Assembly: GCF_012927345.1 (NCBI RefSeq)
Contig: NZ_JABBGJ010000027.1
Location: 62,001 to 126,000, forward strand
Direction of reading: 5' to 3'
Origin: Paraburkholderia polaris
Lineage (GTDB): Bacteria; Pseudomonadota; Gammaproteobacteria; Burkholderiales; Burkholderiaceae
DNA: 64,000 nucleotides
Shown here: positions 9,284-17,664 of the stretch, one piece after another
How the letters are laid out: each line of letters starts with the position of its first letter
Numbering within the stretch: the first letter of the stretch is position 1
Position numbers and translations under genes: made by a program
Notes under the pieces: generated by a model
The model's database searches: none
The model's input: only the letters and a program-made list of their open reading frames with translations
What the model was told of the DNA's origin: nothing

Positions 9284-11905
9284 TCAGCTTTTGCCGCCCG
9301 CTTCACCGGCCGTCGGAATCTGCGGCGGAATCGGCGCGGTCTGCCCGGTCGGCGGCGGCGCCGGACGCGGCTCGTGTGATACATCGCGCGCCACCGCCAC
9401 GGCAGCATGCGCGGCCCGCGTCGAAGCCGGCGTCTCTGCATGCGCGTGCCCACGCGGACCGACTTGGGGCAGTTCATCGTCCTGCAAAGGCTGCCCTTCG
9501 CTATCTTTCGACGACGTGTACACCCGCATCTGCGGCACCGGAATCTCGATACCGGCTTCGTCCATCTTGCGTTTGAGCCTCAAATTGAAGGCGCGCGCCA
9601 CGCTCCATTGCTGCAACGGCCGCGTCTTGATCTGCCCTTTCACGACCATCCAGTTCGGATCAAAACGGTCGAGCCCCCACACCTCGATCGGCCCAAGCAT
9701 TTCGCGCCGGTAGCGGAAGTCGGCCATCAGATCGGCGCCGACTTCCCGAATCAGTTGCGTGATCTGGTCGACGTCGGTCGAGAACGACATCCGCACCTCG
9801 AACACCGCATAGGCGAAGTCACGCGACAGGTTCTTGACGATCTTGATCTGCGAGAACGGAATCGCGTGAATCGCACCTTGCCCATCGCGCAAACGGACGG
9901 TGCGGATCGACAGATGCTCGACGGTGCCTGCATGCCCCCCGTCCACGTCGATCCAGTCGCCGACCGAAATCGTATCTTCGATGATGATGAACAGGCCCGT
10001 GATCAGGTCGGTCACGAGCGACTGCGCGCCGAAACCGATCGCGAGACCAATCACACCGGCGCCGGCCAGCAGCGGCGTCACATTGATGCCCAGGTTCGCC
10101 GCGGTGACGATGCCGGCAATCGTCATGATCGACACCAGCAGCACGTTGCGCAGCAGCGGCAGCATCGTGCGCGCCCGCATGCTCGGATTGCGCGACTTGT
10201 TGCGCGGACCACCCGGATTGAGGGCTTCGGTAATCGCCGTGTCGACCAGAATCCACAGCAGCCATGAAATGAACACCGTCGCGATGATCGCGGTGACCGC
10301 ATGCGCGATCCCGCGCGCCGCAACGTTTTCCTCCACGACTTCCGCGAGCGACACCCCCCACAAACGCGCCGCCAGTTCGAAGAAGAACAGCCAGATGAAC
10401 AGCGTCAGCAGCGTGCCGCAAAAACGCAGCAAGCGCGACAGATAAGGCGAGCGGCGCCGCGCGCGCGGGCTGCGCGGACGCGTCATGCGCAGCACGATGG
10501 CCGACAGGAAGAATGCGAACACCAGCAAGAGTGCGGTCACCACCGAAATCTGCAGCACGTTTTCGCTGGAGCCCGAGCCGCCGAGCGTGGCGACCACCGA
10601 CGCGGTGGCGAGCACCAGTACCGGCACGTGCCAGAGCGAGGCGAGCACGTCGAACGCGTCGGTCGCGGCCTTATGATCGTGGCGCTGCTCGTAAGGCCGG
10701 TTGCGAATCAGATGCGCGACCGGCCGGCGGAACGCCAACGCGAAATAGCCGGTGAGCACGGCGGCCGTCATGTTGGCGGCCGTCGAAATCAGCGCGGCGA
10801 GATTCGATCCGAGTTGATGCGCGACGTCGTAGTTGACCGCCGCGTCGCCGAGCGCGGCGCATACGCCGACCACGAACAGCACGCGCCGCGCGTGATCGAT
10901 CAGGAGACGCACCGCCACCCGCCGATGCCCCGAGCCGAACAGCGAAAACATGATCAGACAGATCGCCGAAAACACCGCACCCGCGACGATCGCATAGGCG
11001 ACCACCATGCCGAGCGTGCGCCCGAGCGCATCGGGCATCGCGCGCACGAACAGCAACGCCGCGAGAAAGGCGACGATCCACGGGCCGACGCGGCGCAGCG
11101 CGAAGATCAGCAGTTCGCGCGTGGTGGGATTCGGGTTGAGCCCCATCAGGATGCCGAAGCGCCGGTATAGCCGGTGTTGCACGTAGATCAGCGCGCCGGC
11201 GCACGCGCCCCAGCCGGCCAGCATCGCAATCATCGAAAAGACGATGCGCCCGAAGCTCTCCTGCCCCTGGCCCGAAATGATCGTGTAGAGCTCGTTGCCG
11301 GCCGCGTTGAAGCGGCCGCCCCAATAGCGCACCGGCGTGCGGCCCTGATGCACATCGGATTCGAACGACGCGATGCCCGACGCGATCGCGCCAAGCAAGC
11401 CGGGACTCGGTTGCGCGGGCGCGGGTGGCGTGACGTTTTGTGAGACTTCGCGCAGCTTTTTGAGCTGGGCGACGAGCGCGGTGCGCTGCCGGTCGTTGTC
11501 GAGCGTGGCGATCACGCTGTCGAGCGAGCGCGCCAGTTCCGCCTGGCTCGCGGGCGACGGCGCGGAGGCCGCTTCCGCGGCCGAGGCGCCCGAGGCGGCG
11601 GAGGCAGGCGTCGGCGTCACCGTCGCGCTATTAATCAGGCTCTGCAACGCCGGAATGACCGGCGTACCGGTGCCAGCGGTGCCGGCGGCCTGGGCAGTAG
11701 CCGGCATCCATCCGATACCGAGGATCAGCGCGAGGCAGACCGCGGCCACCCACGCGCCGAACCACGTCGCGACGTGAGCGCGGATGCCGCGCCGCGCGCT
11801 GCATCCGAGATGACTGGAAGAAAAATGAAAGGCGGCGTAAGTCGCCAGTGGCCCGCCGTTAGACGGCGCGGCCCCGGACTCACGCCGCAATGGGCATGAC
11901 TGCAT
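9284..11905 (-). CDS. Large MscS-family mechanosensitive channel
   Basis: This 873-residue membrane channel opens under membrane tension to release solutes during osmotic downshock. It has an N-terminal export signal and periplasmic domain (hydrophobic core VAAVCLALILGIGWMPATAQA), several membrane helices, then the MscS pore and beta domain at about residues 600-690. The pore helix is recognisable as GVIGLAIGFGAQSLVTDLIT, followed by the GDWIDVDGGHAGTVE beta domain. The size matches the large YbiO/YnaI-like branch rather than the 286-residue MscS. The start is set at the ATG at 11905 because in-frame upstream codons would run into the NmrA-like gene. The C-terminal tail is proline-rich (PRPAPPPTGQTAPIPPQ) and probably cytoplasmic and disordered. 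Confidence 0.9.
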   Translation of the reverse strand: MQSCPLRRESGAAPSNGGPLATYAAFHFSSSHLGCSARRGIRAHVATWFGAWVAAVCLALILGIGWMPATAQAAGTAGTGTPVIPALQSLINSATVTPTPASAASGASAAEAASAPSPASQAELARSLDSVIATLDNDRQRTALVAQLKKLREVSQNVTPPAPAQPSPGLLGAIASGIASFESDVHQGRTPVRYWGGRFNAAGNELYTIISGQGQESFGRIVFSMIAMLAGWGACAGALIYVQHRLYRRFGILMGLNPNPTTRELLIFALRRVGPWIVAFLAALLFVRAMPDALGRTLGMVVAYAIVAGAVFSAICLIMFSLFGSGHRRVAVRLLIDHARRVLFVVGVCAALGDAAVNYDVAHQLGSNLAALISTAANMTAAVLTGYFALAFRRPVAHLIRNRPYEQRHDHKAATDAFDVLASLWHVPVLVLATASVVATLGGSGSSENVLQISVVTALLLVFAFFLSAIVLRMTRPRSPRARRRSPYLSRLLRFCGTLLTLFIWLFFFELAARLWGVSLAEVVEENVAARGIAHAVTAIIATVFISWLLWILVDTAITEALNPGGPRNKSRNPSMRARTMLPLLRNVLLVSIMTIAGIVTAANLGINVTPLLAGAGVIGLAIGFGAQSLVTDLITGLFIIIEDTISVGDWIDVDGGHAGTVEHLSIRTVRLRDGQGAIHAIPFSQIKIVKNLSRDFAYAVFEVRMSFSTDVDQITQLIREVGADLMADFRYRREMLGPIEVWGLDRFDPNWMVVKGQIKTRPLQQWSVARAFNLRLKRKMDEAGIEIPVPQMRVYTSSKDSEGQPLQDDELPQVGPRGHAHAETPASTRAAHAAVAVARDVSHEPRPAPPPTGQTAPIPPQIPTAGEAGGKS

Positions 11906-12095
11906 GGCGATCCGTAAGAAAACGGGAGACGCCAGTGTAGCCGCAGTTTTACCGCCAGCGACCGAACATGCGTAACCGATTGTTAGGACGCTTGCGCCAA
12001 TTCGAGGATTGGCGGGCTGCCCTCGCCCCTCGAGCGACCGCCGGGACACACGCAACGGGCCGGCGCGACACGAGCCGCGCGCGGTCCGTTCAGGC

Positions 12096-12743
12096 TCAAT
12101 AAGCCACCGTCGCGATCTGACGGACGAAACGGCCCTGCTCCAATTCGTCGACGAAGGCGATCGCATAGTCTTCCGCCGAAATGCGGCTGTTGCCCTCAGC
12201 ATCGGCCAGAAGCGTGTTCGCGCCCGTGCGGAACTTGCCGGTGCGCTCGCCCGGAGCAATCAGCGCGGCCGGCGCGAAGAAAGTCCAGTCGAGGTCGGTG
12301 ACGCCGCGGTAGTAATCGAACGCATCGCGATGGGCCAGGGCGATTGCTTTGTAGGCGTCCGGGAAACCGTCCGTGTCGACCAGTTGCTTACCCGGCACCA
12401 CTTCGAGCGAACCCGCGCCGCCCACCACCACGAGGCGCTTCAAGCCCGCTGCGCGCACGCCCTCGACGAGCGCGTGGGTCGCCTTGGTCAGCGCCGCGAG
12501 ATCGTCTTGCGGCGGCGCATAGGCGCTCGCCACCACGTCGTGACCGCGTACTGCCGCGCCGACGCTCGCGGCGTCGAGCACATCGGCCTGCGCGGCCTTC
12601 AGATTCGCCACATCCGTCGGCACGCGCGCCGGATTGCGCGCCAGCGCCGTCACCTGATGCCCGCGGCGGGCCGCTTCCGCGGCGATCCGCGAACCGATCG
12701 TGCCAGTGGCGCCGAACAACGCGATCTTCAACTGTTTGCTCAT
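12096..12743 (-). CDS. NAD(P)H-binding NmrA/YwnB-type oxidoreductase
   Basis: This 215-residue Rossmann-fold protein has the nucleotide-binding motif ALFGATGTIGSRI at residues 8-20, typical of the NmrA-like and atypical SDR group. It lacks the classical YxxxK pair, so it may act as a redox sensor or quinone reductase rather than a dehydrogenase. The ATG at 12743 has a strong AGGAG eight bases upstream. A 19-bp palindrome begins 26 bases upstream of the ATG and recurs at the same distance upstream of the Rrf2 gene, so the two are very likely under Rrf2 control. A similar pairing of an Rrf2 regulator with an NmrA-like protein is known in Bacillus (YwnA/YwnB). Confidence 0.85.
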   Translation of the reverse strand: MSKQLKIALFGATGTIGSRIAAEAARRGHQVTALARNPARVPTDVANLKAAQADVLDAASVGAAVRGHDVVASAYAPPQDDLAALTKATHALVEGVRAAGLKRLVVVGGAGSLEVVPGKQLVDTDGFPDAYKAIALAHRDAFDYYRGVTDLDWTFFAPAALIAPGERTGKFRTGANTLLADAEGNSRISAEDYAIAFVDELEQGRFVRQIATVAY

Positions 12744-12769
12744 TTCGATACTCCTGTTATTGGCTTATA

Positions 12770-12788
12770 TGTAACTACATTGATTACA
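12770..12788. promoter_or_regulatory. Probable Rrf2 operator upstream of the NmrA-like gene
   Basis: TGTAACTACATTGATTACA is a dyad with TGTAA/TTACA arms and a 9-base centre. It starts 27 positions from the first base of the NmrA-like start codon. An element with the same arms and spacing lies at 13369-13387. Two matches at identical distance from two adjacent genes make chance unlikely. Binding by the Rrf2 protein is inferred. Confidence 0.8.
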
Positions 12789-12883
12789 TATAACGCCGAA
12801 AAAAGAGGGGCCTGGGCCCCCGTCCGTTCCAAGGCGCGCGTGTCTCGACTGCGGAACACACGCCCTTCGGTACTGCTTCTTTA

Positions 12884-13342
12884 CTAGGTCGCCTGTGGAC
12901 GCCGCTTGCGTTCACGCGCCCGCTCGGCTCGCACCAGGTCGGAAGTGGCATCGGCCAGCGTGCGTGCGCCGAGCGATGCTTCCATGGCCTGCTGCGCTTC
13001 GTCGATGATACCGCGCAGCACGACCTGGATATTGCGCCCCACCATGCACGCCGGATTCGGCTCCTCGCGATGCATGGCGAACAATTGCGCGTCGTCTACC
13101 GCGTGATAGACCTCGAGCAAGGTGATGTCGTCAGGCGCACGGGCCAACAGCGCGCCGCCGCCCGCGCCGAGTTGCGAGGTAGTGAGGCCCGCATCGGCCA
13201 GCATGGTCAACAGACGCCGGATCAACGCAGGATTCGTATTGACGCTGCCCGCGATCATCTCCGACGAGAGCGGTGTGCCCTCCTGCAACGACAACAGCGC
13301 CAGCACATGCACCGCGAACGCAAACCGGCTACTCGTATTCAC
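12884..13342 (-). CDS. Rrf2-family transcriptional repressor
   Basis: This is a 152-residue winged-helix regulator. The helix-turn-helix covers about residues 25-53 (LSSEMIAGSVNTNPALIRRL), followed by the glycine-rich wing GAGGGALLARAPDDITLLEV that marks the family. Only one cysteine is present (C99, in NPACMVG), so it lacks the three-cysteine iron-sulfur site of IscR and NsrR and more likely senses a thiol-reactive or oxidising signal, as proposed for YwnA-like members. The start codon is GTG at 13342 with GGGCGGG upstream. A 19-bp dyad 26 bases upstream suggests autorepression, and the matching dyad in front of the downstream NmrA-like gene marks that gene as its target. Confidence 0.88.
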   Translation of the reverse strand: MNTSSRFAFAVHVLALLSLQEGTPLSSEMIAGSVNTNPALIRRLLTMLADAGLTTSQLGAGGGALLARAPDDITLLEVYHAVDDAQLFAMHREEPNPACMVGRNIQVVLRGIIDEAQQAMEASLGARTLADATSDLVRAERARERKRRPQAT

Positions 13343-13368
13343 AGCAAACCCGCCCTACGGCGACAATG

Positions 13369-13387
13369 TGTAACCATAGTAATTACA
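13369..13387. promoter_or_regulatory. Probable Rrf2 autoregulatory operator
   Basis: TGTAACCATAGTAATTACA has the same TGTAA/TTACA arms and 9-base spacing as the element at 12770-12788, and lies the same distance (26 intervening bases) upstream of the Rrf2 GTG start. It is the natural autoregulatory site. Confidence 0.8.
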
Positions 13388-13429
13388 TTTAATCCGACTG
13401 TCAAACGGATGGACGCACGGGCCGCCATC

Positions 13430-13903
13430 TCACTTGTCCATCTGCTTTTGCGCATCGCTGGAATCGCCCGATGCCGACGAGGAAGCCGAACCGCTCGCCG
13501 ACGAGGCCGAGCTTTGCGCCGACCACTCCTGCAGCTTGCGCCCCGCCGTCTCGAGGCCCTGGCCGGTCAGTGCCGCCGCCTTGCCGAGTTGCGCATTCGT
13601 CGCGCTCGCCGCGCCTTGCAGGTTGGCTTGCGCGGTCGACGCCAGCGCGGCTGGATCGATCGTGATCGACGGCGCGGAGGCCGATTCGAGGTTCTGCTCC
13701 GCGGTGGCTTTGGTCGCATCGACCTGCTGGCCGACGTAGCTGGCTGCCTGATCAAGCTTCTGACCAGCGGCTTGTGCCGCATCGTTGAGCTTGCCGCCGA
13801 CCTGTGCCGACGCATCATTCTTCTGACAAGCCGCGAGGCCGCCGAACACGAGGGCGACAACAGCGACGCGGCGCAACAACGGTGAACGAGTAAATAAAGT
13901 CAT
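13430..13903 (-). CDS. Putative lipoprotein, coiled-coil/low-complexity, function unknown
   Basis: The 157-residue protein starts with a type II signal peptide ending in the lipobox LAAC, with the lipidated cysteine at about residue 26, so it should be anchored to a membrane in the envelope. The rest is Ala/Gln/Ser-rich with heptad-like helices (KLNDAAQAAGQKLDQAASYV and similar repeats), then a Ser/Ala tail ending SSDAQKQMDK. I do not recognise a catalytic domain. Its ATG overlaps the stop of the acetyltransferase gene as ATGA, so the pair is co-translated although no functional link is apparent. Confidence 0.75.
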   Translation of the reverse strand: MTLFTRSPLLRRVAVVALVFGGLAACQKNDASAQVGGKLNDAAQAAGQKLDQAASYVGQQVDATKATAEQNLESASAPSITIDPAALASTAQANLQGAASATNAQLGKAAALTGQGLETAGRKLQEWSAQSSASSASGSASSSASGDSSDAQKQMDK

Positions 13904-14391
13904 GGCTGAGTGTGAGCCGCATCGAGCGGCTTCCGCATGCGAAAACGCGCCAATGATACGCCGTTGCGCCGCACGGTCTCCGCGGCGAGCATCTGGAAGC
14001 CCGCAGACTCGAAGCTGCGGCGCGCGCTGAGGCTGACATCGGCGCTTAGCGCAGTAGCTCCGCCCAGCCGCGCCACCGCTTCAAGACGCGCCAGCAGTCC
14101 GGCCGCCAGACCTTGCCGGGCATAGCCAGGGGCCACGTACAGCATCTCGACGTGATCGGCCGGATAGAGTTGCGCGAAGCCTGCCGGCTGGCCCTCGCAC
14201 AACGCCACCAGCGTAAGACCGCGCGCGAGCCGCGTCGCGAAGGCTTGTTCGTCGTCGGCGGCCGACACCCATGCGGCGCGCGCCGAGGCGTCGTAGTCAG
14301 CGGCGGCAAGCTGTCCAACCGCGGCTCGAAACAGCTGCGCCAGCGCCGCCGTGTCATCCACTTGCAGCGCGCGCCATTCGAAATGCGTCAT
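13900..14391 (-). CDS. GNAT-family N-acetyltransferase
   Basis: This 163-residue GCN5-type acetyltransferase transfers acetyl groups from acetyl-CoA to an unknown amine. The core beta strand and pyrophosphate-binding loop are visible as VEMLYVAPGYARQGLAAGLL (motif A, V-x-P-x-[YW]-x-[RQ]-x-G), followed by the ARRSFESAGF segment of motif B. I chose the ATG at 14391 because it gives a normal family length and has GGAG upstream; further upstream the frame would overlap the divergent DJ-1 gene. It is coupled to the downstream lipoprotein gene by an ATGA overlap. Confidence 0.85.
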   Translation of the reverse strand: MTHFEWRALQVDDTAALAQLFRAAVGQLAAADYDASARAAWVSAADDEQAFATRLARGLTLVALCEGQPAGFAQLYPADHVEMLYVAPGYARQGLAAGLLARLEAVARLGGATALSADVSLSARRSFESAGFQMLAAETVRRNGVSLARFRMRKPLDAAHTQP

Positions 14392-14478
14392 TGCGTGCTC
14401 CGTCGCGGTTCTGTCAAACGTGTTGGAGTAGACTCCCTGAGCATTCGATGTGTTCCGTTGATCAATTGGAGGCATGCA

Positions 14479-15060
14479 ATGGCAGCAAAGAAGATTCTGT
14501 TCCTGACCGGCGACTTCGCCGAGGATTACGAAACGATGGTGCCGTTTCAGGCATTGCAGGCGGTCGGCCACGTGGTCGATGCTGTCTGTCCGAACAAGAA
14601 AGCGGGCGAGAAGATCAAGACCGCGATCCATGATTTCGAAGGCGACCAGACCTACACCGAAAAGCCTGGCCATCAATTCACGCTCAATGCAACGTTCGAC
14701 GACGCCGATTCCCGTCAATACGACGCGCTGGCGATCGCAGGCGGCCGTGCGCCGGAATATCTGCGGCTCAATCACAAGGTGATCGAACTCGTGCGGCAGT
14801 TCGCCGAAGCGGGCAAGCCGATCGCCGCGATCTGCCACGCCGCGCAACTGTTGGCCGCCGCCGACGTGATTCGCGGCAAGCGCATTTCCGCCTACCCGGC
14901 CTGCGCGCCCGAAGTGAAGCTGGCCGGCGGCGAGTACGCCGACATTCCGGTCGACGCGGCGATTACCGACGCCAATTTCGTCACCGCTCCCGCATGGCCG
15001 GCTCATCCTGAGTGGCTGCGTCAATTCCTCGTGCTGCTCGGCACCCGGATCGAACTCTGA
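14479..15060 (+). CDS. DJ-1/PfpI-family protein
   Basis: This 193-residue class I glutamine amidotransferase-like protein is related to DJ-1, PfpI and Hsp31. Such proteins act as glyoxalases, deglycases or redox-responsive chaperones. The nucleophile elbow AAICHAAQLL puts the reactive cysteine at residue 119 with an adjacent histidine, and the early acidic residue that tunes the cysteine lies in GDFAEDYE (about residues 11-17). The ATG at 14479 has GGAGG just upstream. The gene stands alone and is divergent from the acetyltransferase gene. A hairpin follows the stop codon. The exact reaction cannot be read from sequence. Confidence 0.88.
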   Translation: MAAKKILFLTGDFAEDYETMVPFQALQAVGHVVDAVCPNKKAGEKIKTAIHDFEGDQTYTEKPGHQFTLNATFDDADSRQYDALAIAGGRAPEYLRLNHKVIELVRQFAEAGKPIAAICHAAQLLAAADVIRGKRISAYPACAPEVKLAGGEYADIPVDAAITDANFVTAPAWPAHPEWLRQFLVLLGTRIEL

Positions 15061-15066
15061 TCCTAG

Positions 15067-15101
15067 GGCGAGCGCCTTGCCCTCGCGGCAATGCGCTCGC
15101 C
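15067..15101 (+). terminator. Hairpin after the DJ-1/PfpI gene, terminator-like
   Basis: GGCGAGCGC at 15067-15075 pairs with GCGCTCGCC at 15093-15101, and inside it TTGCC at 15077-15081 pairs with GGCAA at 15087-15091, giving an almost continuous 15-bp stem with a 5-base loop. It starts seven bases after the stop codon. No T-run follows, so it may be a weak or Rho-assisted terminator or an RNA-stabilising stem. Confidence 0.5.
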
Positions 15102-15187
15102 TGAACGCACCCGCATTTGAGACTAGTCCGATAGTTCGCAGCGAAAGGTTTTCCTATAGTCGCCGGTTGACCTGGGAGCCTTTTTCG

Positions 15188-15514
15188 ATGGAACTGACTG
15201 ATTGGATCGTCATTCTCGCCGTCACGTTGATGGCGATTGCTTTTTTCTGCGCGCGCACGCCGGCTAACTGGTCGCGAGAAAACCGCGCGCGACGTCTGGC
15301 GGGCACGCGCATGCTGGTGCAAGCGGCGTGCTCGTTGTGGGCGGCGCTATTGATTGTCGCGCGCGGCCTGTTCGCCCTGGACGGCCTGCCCGGCCTGCAC
15401 CCGGCGCCGCTCCAGGCGCTGAGCGGCGTTGCGATCCTGATCGCCTGCGGCTGCTATTGGTCGATTCGCGGCAGCAAACTGCTCAAACCGCGCCGGCTGT
15501 TTACCGCGTACTGA
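15188..15514 (+). CDS. Small integral membrane protein, function unknown
   Basis: The 108-residue protein has three hydrophobic segments: WIVILAVTLMAIAFFCA near the N-terminus, MLVQAACSLWAALLIVARGL in the middle and LSGVAILIACGCYWSI near the end. A basic loop lies between the first two. The start is the ATG at 15188 because GGGAG sits upstream and the first membrane helix begins at once. The 3' end overlaps the 3' end of the convergent histidine kinase gene by 14 bases. I do not recognise the family. Confidence 0.65.
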   Translation: MELTDWIVILAVTLMAIAFFCARTPANWSRENRARRLAGTRMLVQAACSLWAALLIVARGLFALDGLPGLHPAPLQALSGVAILIACGCYWSIRGSKLLKPRRLFTAY

Positions 15515-17255
15515 CGCCCGGCGCGGCATTGGCGGCCTGCGCTGCCGCACCGCCGCTCAAGCCGAGGCCGTCACGATCACCGGGGCTCGCGCGCACTTCG
15601 CGCACATCACGAACCGCGTGAGCACCCTCCACCAACGTGGCATGCGTTTCGACAGCCTGTTGCGCCGTCCGCACCCCGGCTTCGGGCAGCGACAGATAAA
15701 ACGTCGTGCCCACCCCCTCTTTCGACTCCGCCCACACGCGCCCGCCGTGCCGCTCCACCACGCGACGCACGAGCGCAAGCCCGATGCCCTCACCCGCCGC
15801 CACATTGCCGTGCAGCCTTTGAAACGCGTTGAAAAGCCGCGGCAGCGCGACCGCCGGAATGCCCAGGCCATTGTCCCGCACGTAGAAAATCCGTAGCGAA
15901 TGCACGCCCGGCGGCGCCGGCGTCGTACCAATTTCGATCTGGCCTTCGCGCGCCGGGTCCAGATAATTGACCGCATTGCCGATCAGGTTCGCGAATACCT
16001 GTTCGAGCGCCGTCGGGTCGCCCCACACCGGCGGCAATTCGTCGACGATCACATGCGCCCGGCGCGCCCGGATCGACCCTTGCATGGCATCGACCACGCG
16101 CGGCACGATATCCCGCACTTCGACCTTTTGCTGCCGGTACTCGACACGGCCGACACGCGACAGTCGCAACAGCGCGTCGATGATATGAGATGCCCGCAAC
16201 ACGGCCGTCTGCAGGAAGTGCAGCGCCTCGCCGATATCTTCGTCCACCACCCGTTCGATGCGCTGCCGCGGTTCTGCCGCGAGCGACGACTGGCGCAGCA
16301 CCGCGCGCAATTCGTCGCAGGCGCGCGTCAGTTCTTTCGAGAAGCCTTGCAGATTCACCAGCGGCGCACGCAGGTCGTGCGACACGCTGTAGATGAACAT
16401 TTCGTTTTCCTGGGTCTGTTGCCGCAAGGTCTCGTTGATGCGCGCCAGTTCACCGGCGCGGCGCGCGAGATCGGACTGGAAACGCGCCTGGATGCGCTCA
16501 GCTTCGAGCAGGCGCCGGCTGGTTTCATGCAAGGTCAGATCGAGCCGGGCGATTTCGTCGCGGCCCGGGCCGATCGGCGCCAGCGGCTCGTTGCCCGCGA
16601 GCCGCCCGGCGTTATCGGACAGCAACGCGAGCCGGCCGCGCACGCCGCGCGTGAACAACCAGACGGCCAGCGCGACGAACAGCAAGGAGCCGAAGACGGC
16701 CGCGACGACCAGCGTCTGTTGCCGTTCACGCGCGGCGTCGGCGGCATTCGAGCGCAACGTGTCGAGACGCCGCTCTTCGGTCTGGAAGGCCACCACCTGC
16801 TGACGGAAGCGATCGAGCACGTCGGCCGGGGCCAGGTCGCGAAAGCGTTCGAGCAGATCGCGCCGCCGCCCCGAATGCAGCATGTCCTGCACGCGGTCCG
16901 ACCATTGACGATACCCCTGCACTGCCTGACGCACCTGCACCACGCGCTCGACTTGCGCCGGGTTATCGGCAACCAGTTCGGCTAATTGATCGATGCGATG
17001 GTCGACGTCCATCCACAAGGTGACCGGCGTCGTAAAGTGGGTACCGTCGGCGAGCACCGCGCCACGCAGCGCCACGGACTCACCCAGCACCGGATCGAGA
17101 ATCGCGGTGGTCTGGCGCAGCACGTCTTCGCTATGGATGGCCCACTGCTCGGCTTGCGCCGCGTCGGACTGTGCCTTGACCAGGCCGGACAGCAGCGCCA
17201 GTTCGAAGATGGCCGGAATTGCGATCAGCAACAGGCCTTTAGTGGTCAGTCTCAT
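15501..17255 (-). CDS. Membrane sensor histidine kinase (CHASE3-like sensor, orphan)
   Basis: This 584-residue sensor has a first membrane helix at residues about 5-25, a periplasmic helical region resembling CHASE3, and a second helix (VVAAVFGSLLFVALAVWLF). A HAMP-like linker, a coiled coil, and a HisKA domain with the phosphoacceptor motif YSVSHDLRAPLVNL (histidine near residue 290) follow. The ATP-binding domain shows an N box (FANLIGNAVNYLD), a G1 box (YVRDNGLGIP) and a G2 box (GEGIGLALVRRV), so it should be catalytically active. The start at 17255 places the first membrane helix directly at the N-terminus; no good ribosome site is visible. No response regulator gene is adjacent, so its partner is elsewhere. 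The neighbouring ammonium transporter is divergent. Confidence 0.88.
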   Translation of the reverse strand: MRLTTKGLLLIAIPAIFELALLSGLVKAQSDAAQAEQWAIHSEDVLRQTTAILDPVLGESVALRGAVLADGTHFTTPVTLWMDVDHRIDQLAELVADNPAQVERVVQVRQAVQGYRQWSDRVQDMLHSGRRRDLLERFRDLAPADVLDRFRQQVVAFQTEERRLDTLRSNAADAARERQQTLVVAAVFGSLLFVALAVWLFTRGVRGRLALLSDNAGRLAGNEPLAPIGPGRDEIARLDLTLHETSRRLLEAERIQARFQSDLARRAGELARINETLRQQTQENEMFIYSVSHDLRAPLVNLQGFSKELTRACDELRAVLRQSSLAAEPRQRIERVVDEDIGEALHFLQTAVLRASHIIDALLRLSRVGRVEYRQQKVEVRDIVPRVVDAMQGSIRARRAHVIVDELPPVWGDPTALEQVFANLIGNAVNYLDPAREGQIEIGTTPAPPGVHSLRIFYVRDNGLGIPAVALPRLFNAFQRLHGNVAAGEGIGLALVRRVVERHGGRVWAESKEGVGTTFYLSLPEAGVRTAQQAVETHATLVEGAHAVRDVREVRASPGDRDGLGLSGGAAAQAANAAPGVSTR

Positions 17256-17482
17256 GCGTACGCATTGGAGGTCGATGGCCGGCAGATCGTGCACGGGACG
17301 GCACATTATGTCGGCGTTTAAGCAGGAAGACAAAGATGATGCGCCACCGAACAGGCTTCTGACGCCAGATTCGTCCCCGCACGCAACGATTGCGTATAAA
17401 ACGTCAGGCTTTTGAATTAAACGTAAATCAAATCGAATATTTTGCCCGCATTTGGATCATAGGGGCCGTTATGAAACCGTAA

Positions 17483-17499
17483 TGCACTTATATTGTGCT
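17483..17499. promoter_or_regulatory. NtrC-like binding site
   Basis: TGCACTTATATTGTGCT has TGCAC and GTGCT arms separated by 7 bases, the layout of known NtrC enhancer sites (TGCAC-N7-GTGCA). It lies about 110 bp upstream of the sigma-54 promoter, a usual distance for an enhancer. Binding is inferred. Confidence 0.6.
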
Positions 17500-17610
17500 T
17501 TTGTCGTTATTCAAGGTGCAAAGCATAGTGCATCGCTCGAGCGGCAACGCGTGATATGAAACCCATCCCGGTGCGGATTTGCACCTGATCGATGCTTACC
17601 AGCACAAATT

Positions 17611-17626
17611 TGGCCCGCTTCTTGCA
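17611..17626 (+). promoter_or_regulatory. Sigma-54 (RpoN) promoter of the ammonium transporter
   Basis: TGGCCCGCTTCTTGCA matches the -24/-12 consensus TGGCACG-N4-TTGCA, with the invariant GG and GC exactly ten bases apart. It lies 38 bp upstream of the transporter start codon. With the upstream NtrC-like dyad it implies expression under nitrogen limitation. Confidence 0.8.
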
Positions 17627-17633
17627 TTCAATG

Positions 17634-17656
17634 CCCGCTTTTTTGGCATAAGCGGG
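17634..17656 (+). other. Leader hairpin in front of the ammonium transporter
   Basis: CCCGCTT (17634-17640) pairs with AAGCGGG (17650-17656) around a 9-base loop and ends 8 bases before the ATG. The right arm overlaps the only G-rich sequence available as a ribosome-binding site, so folding could limit translation. No T-run follows, so it does not look like a terminator. The role is inference. Confidence 0.45.
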
Positions 17657-17664
17657 ACACATCG

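Larger units (their letters stand above)
17256..17664. other. 409-bp intergenic region: divergent promoters of kinase and ammonium transporter
   Basis: No gene is visible. The stretch 17400-17530 is notably AT-rich. It holds an NtrC-like dyad (17483-17499), a weaker related sequence TGCAAAGCATAGTGCA (17517-17532), a palindrome GGTGCGGATTTGCACC (17570-17585), a sigma-54 promoter (17611-17626) and a leader hairpin (17634-17656). All of these point toward nitrogen control of the rightward transporter gene. Confidence 0.7.

Noticed and set aside
10301..11170. A 289-codon plus-strand frame opposite the MscS gene
   Set aside because: Its composition is Arg/His/Gln-rich and it lacks hydrophobic segments, whereas the minus strand encodes the MscS pore motif.
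13070..13885. A 271-codon plus-strand frame over the Rrf2 and lipoprotein genes
   Set aside because: It is low-complexity Arg/Leu-rich sequence opposite two genes with clear signatures.
17570..17585. GGTGCGGATTTGCACC as a second NtrC site
   Set aside because: The arms are in the inverted order (GTGC then GCAC) and the spacing is wrong for NtrC, so it is only noted as a palindrome.
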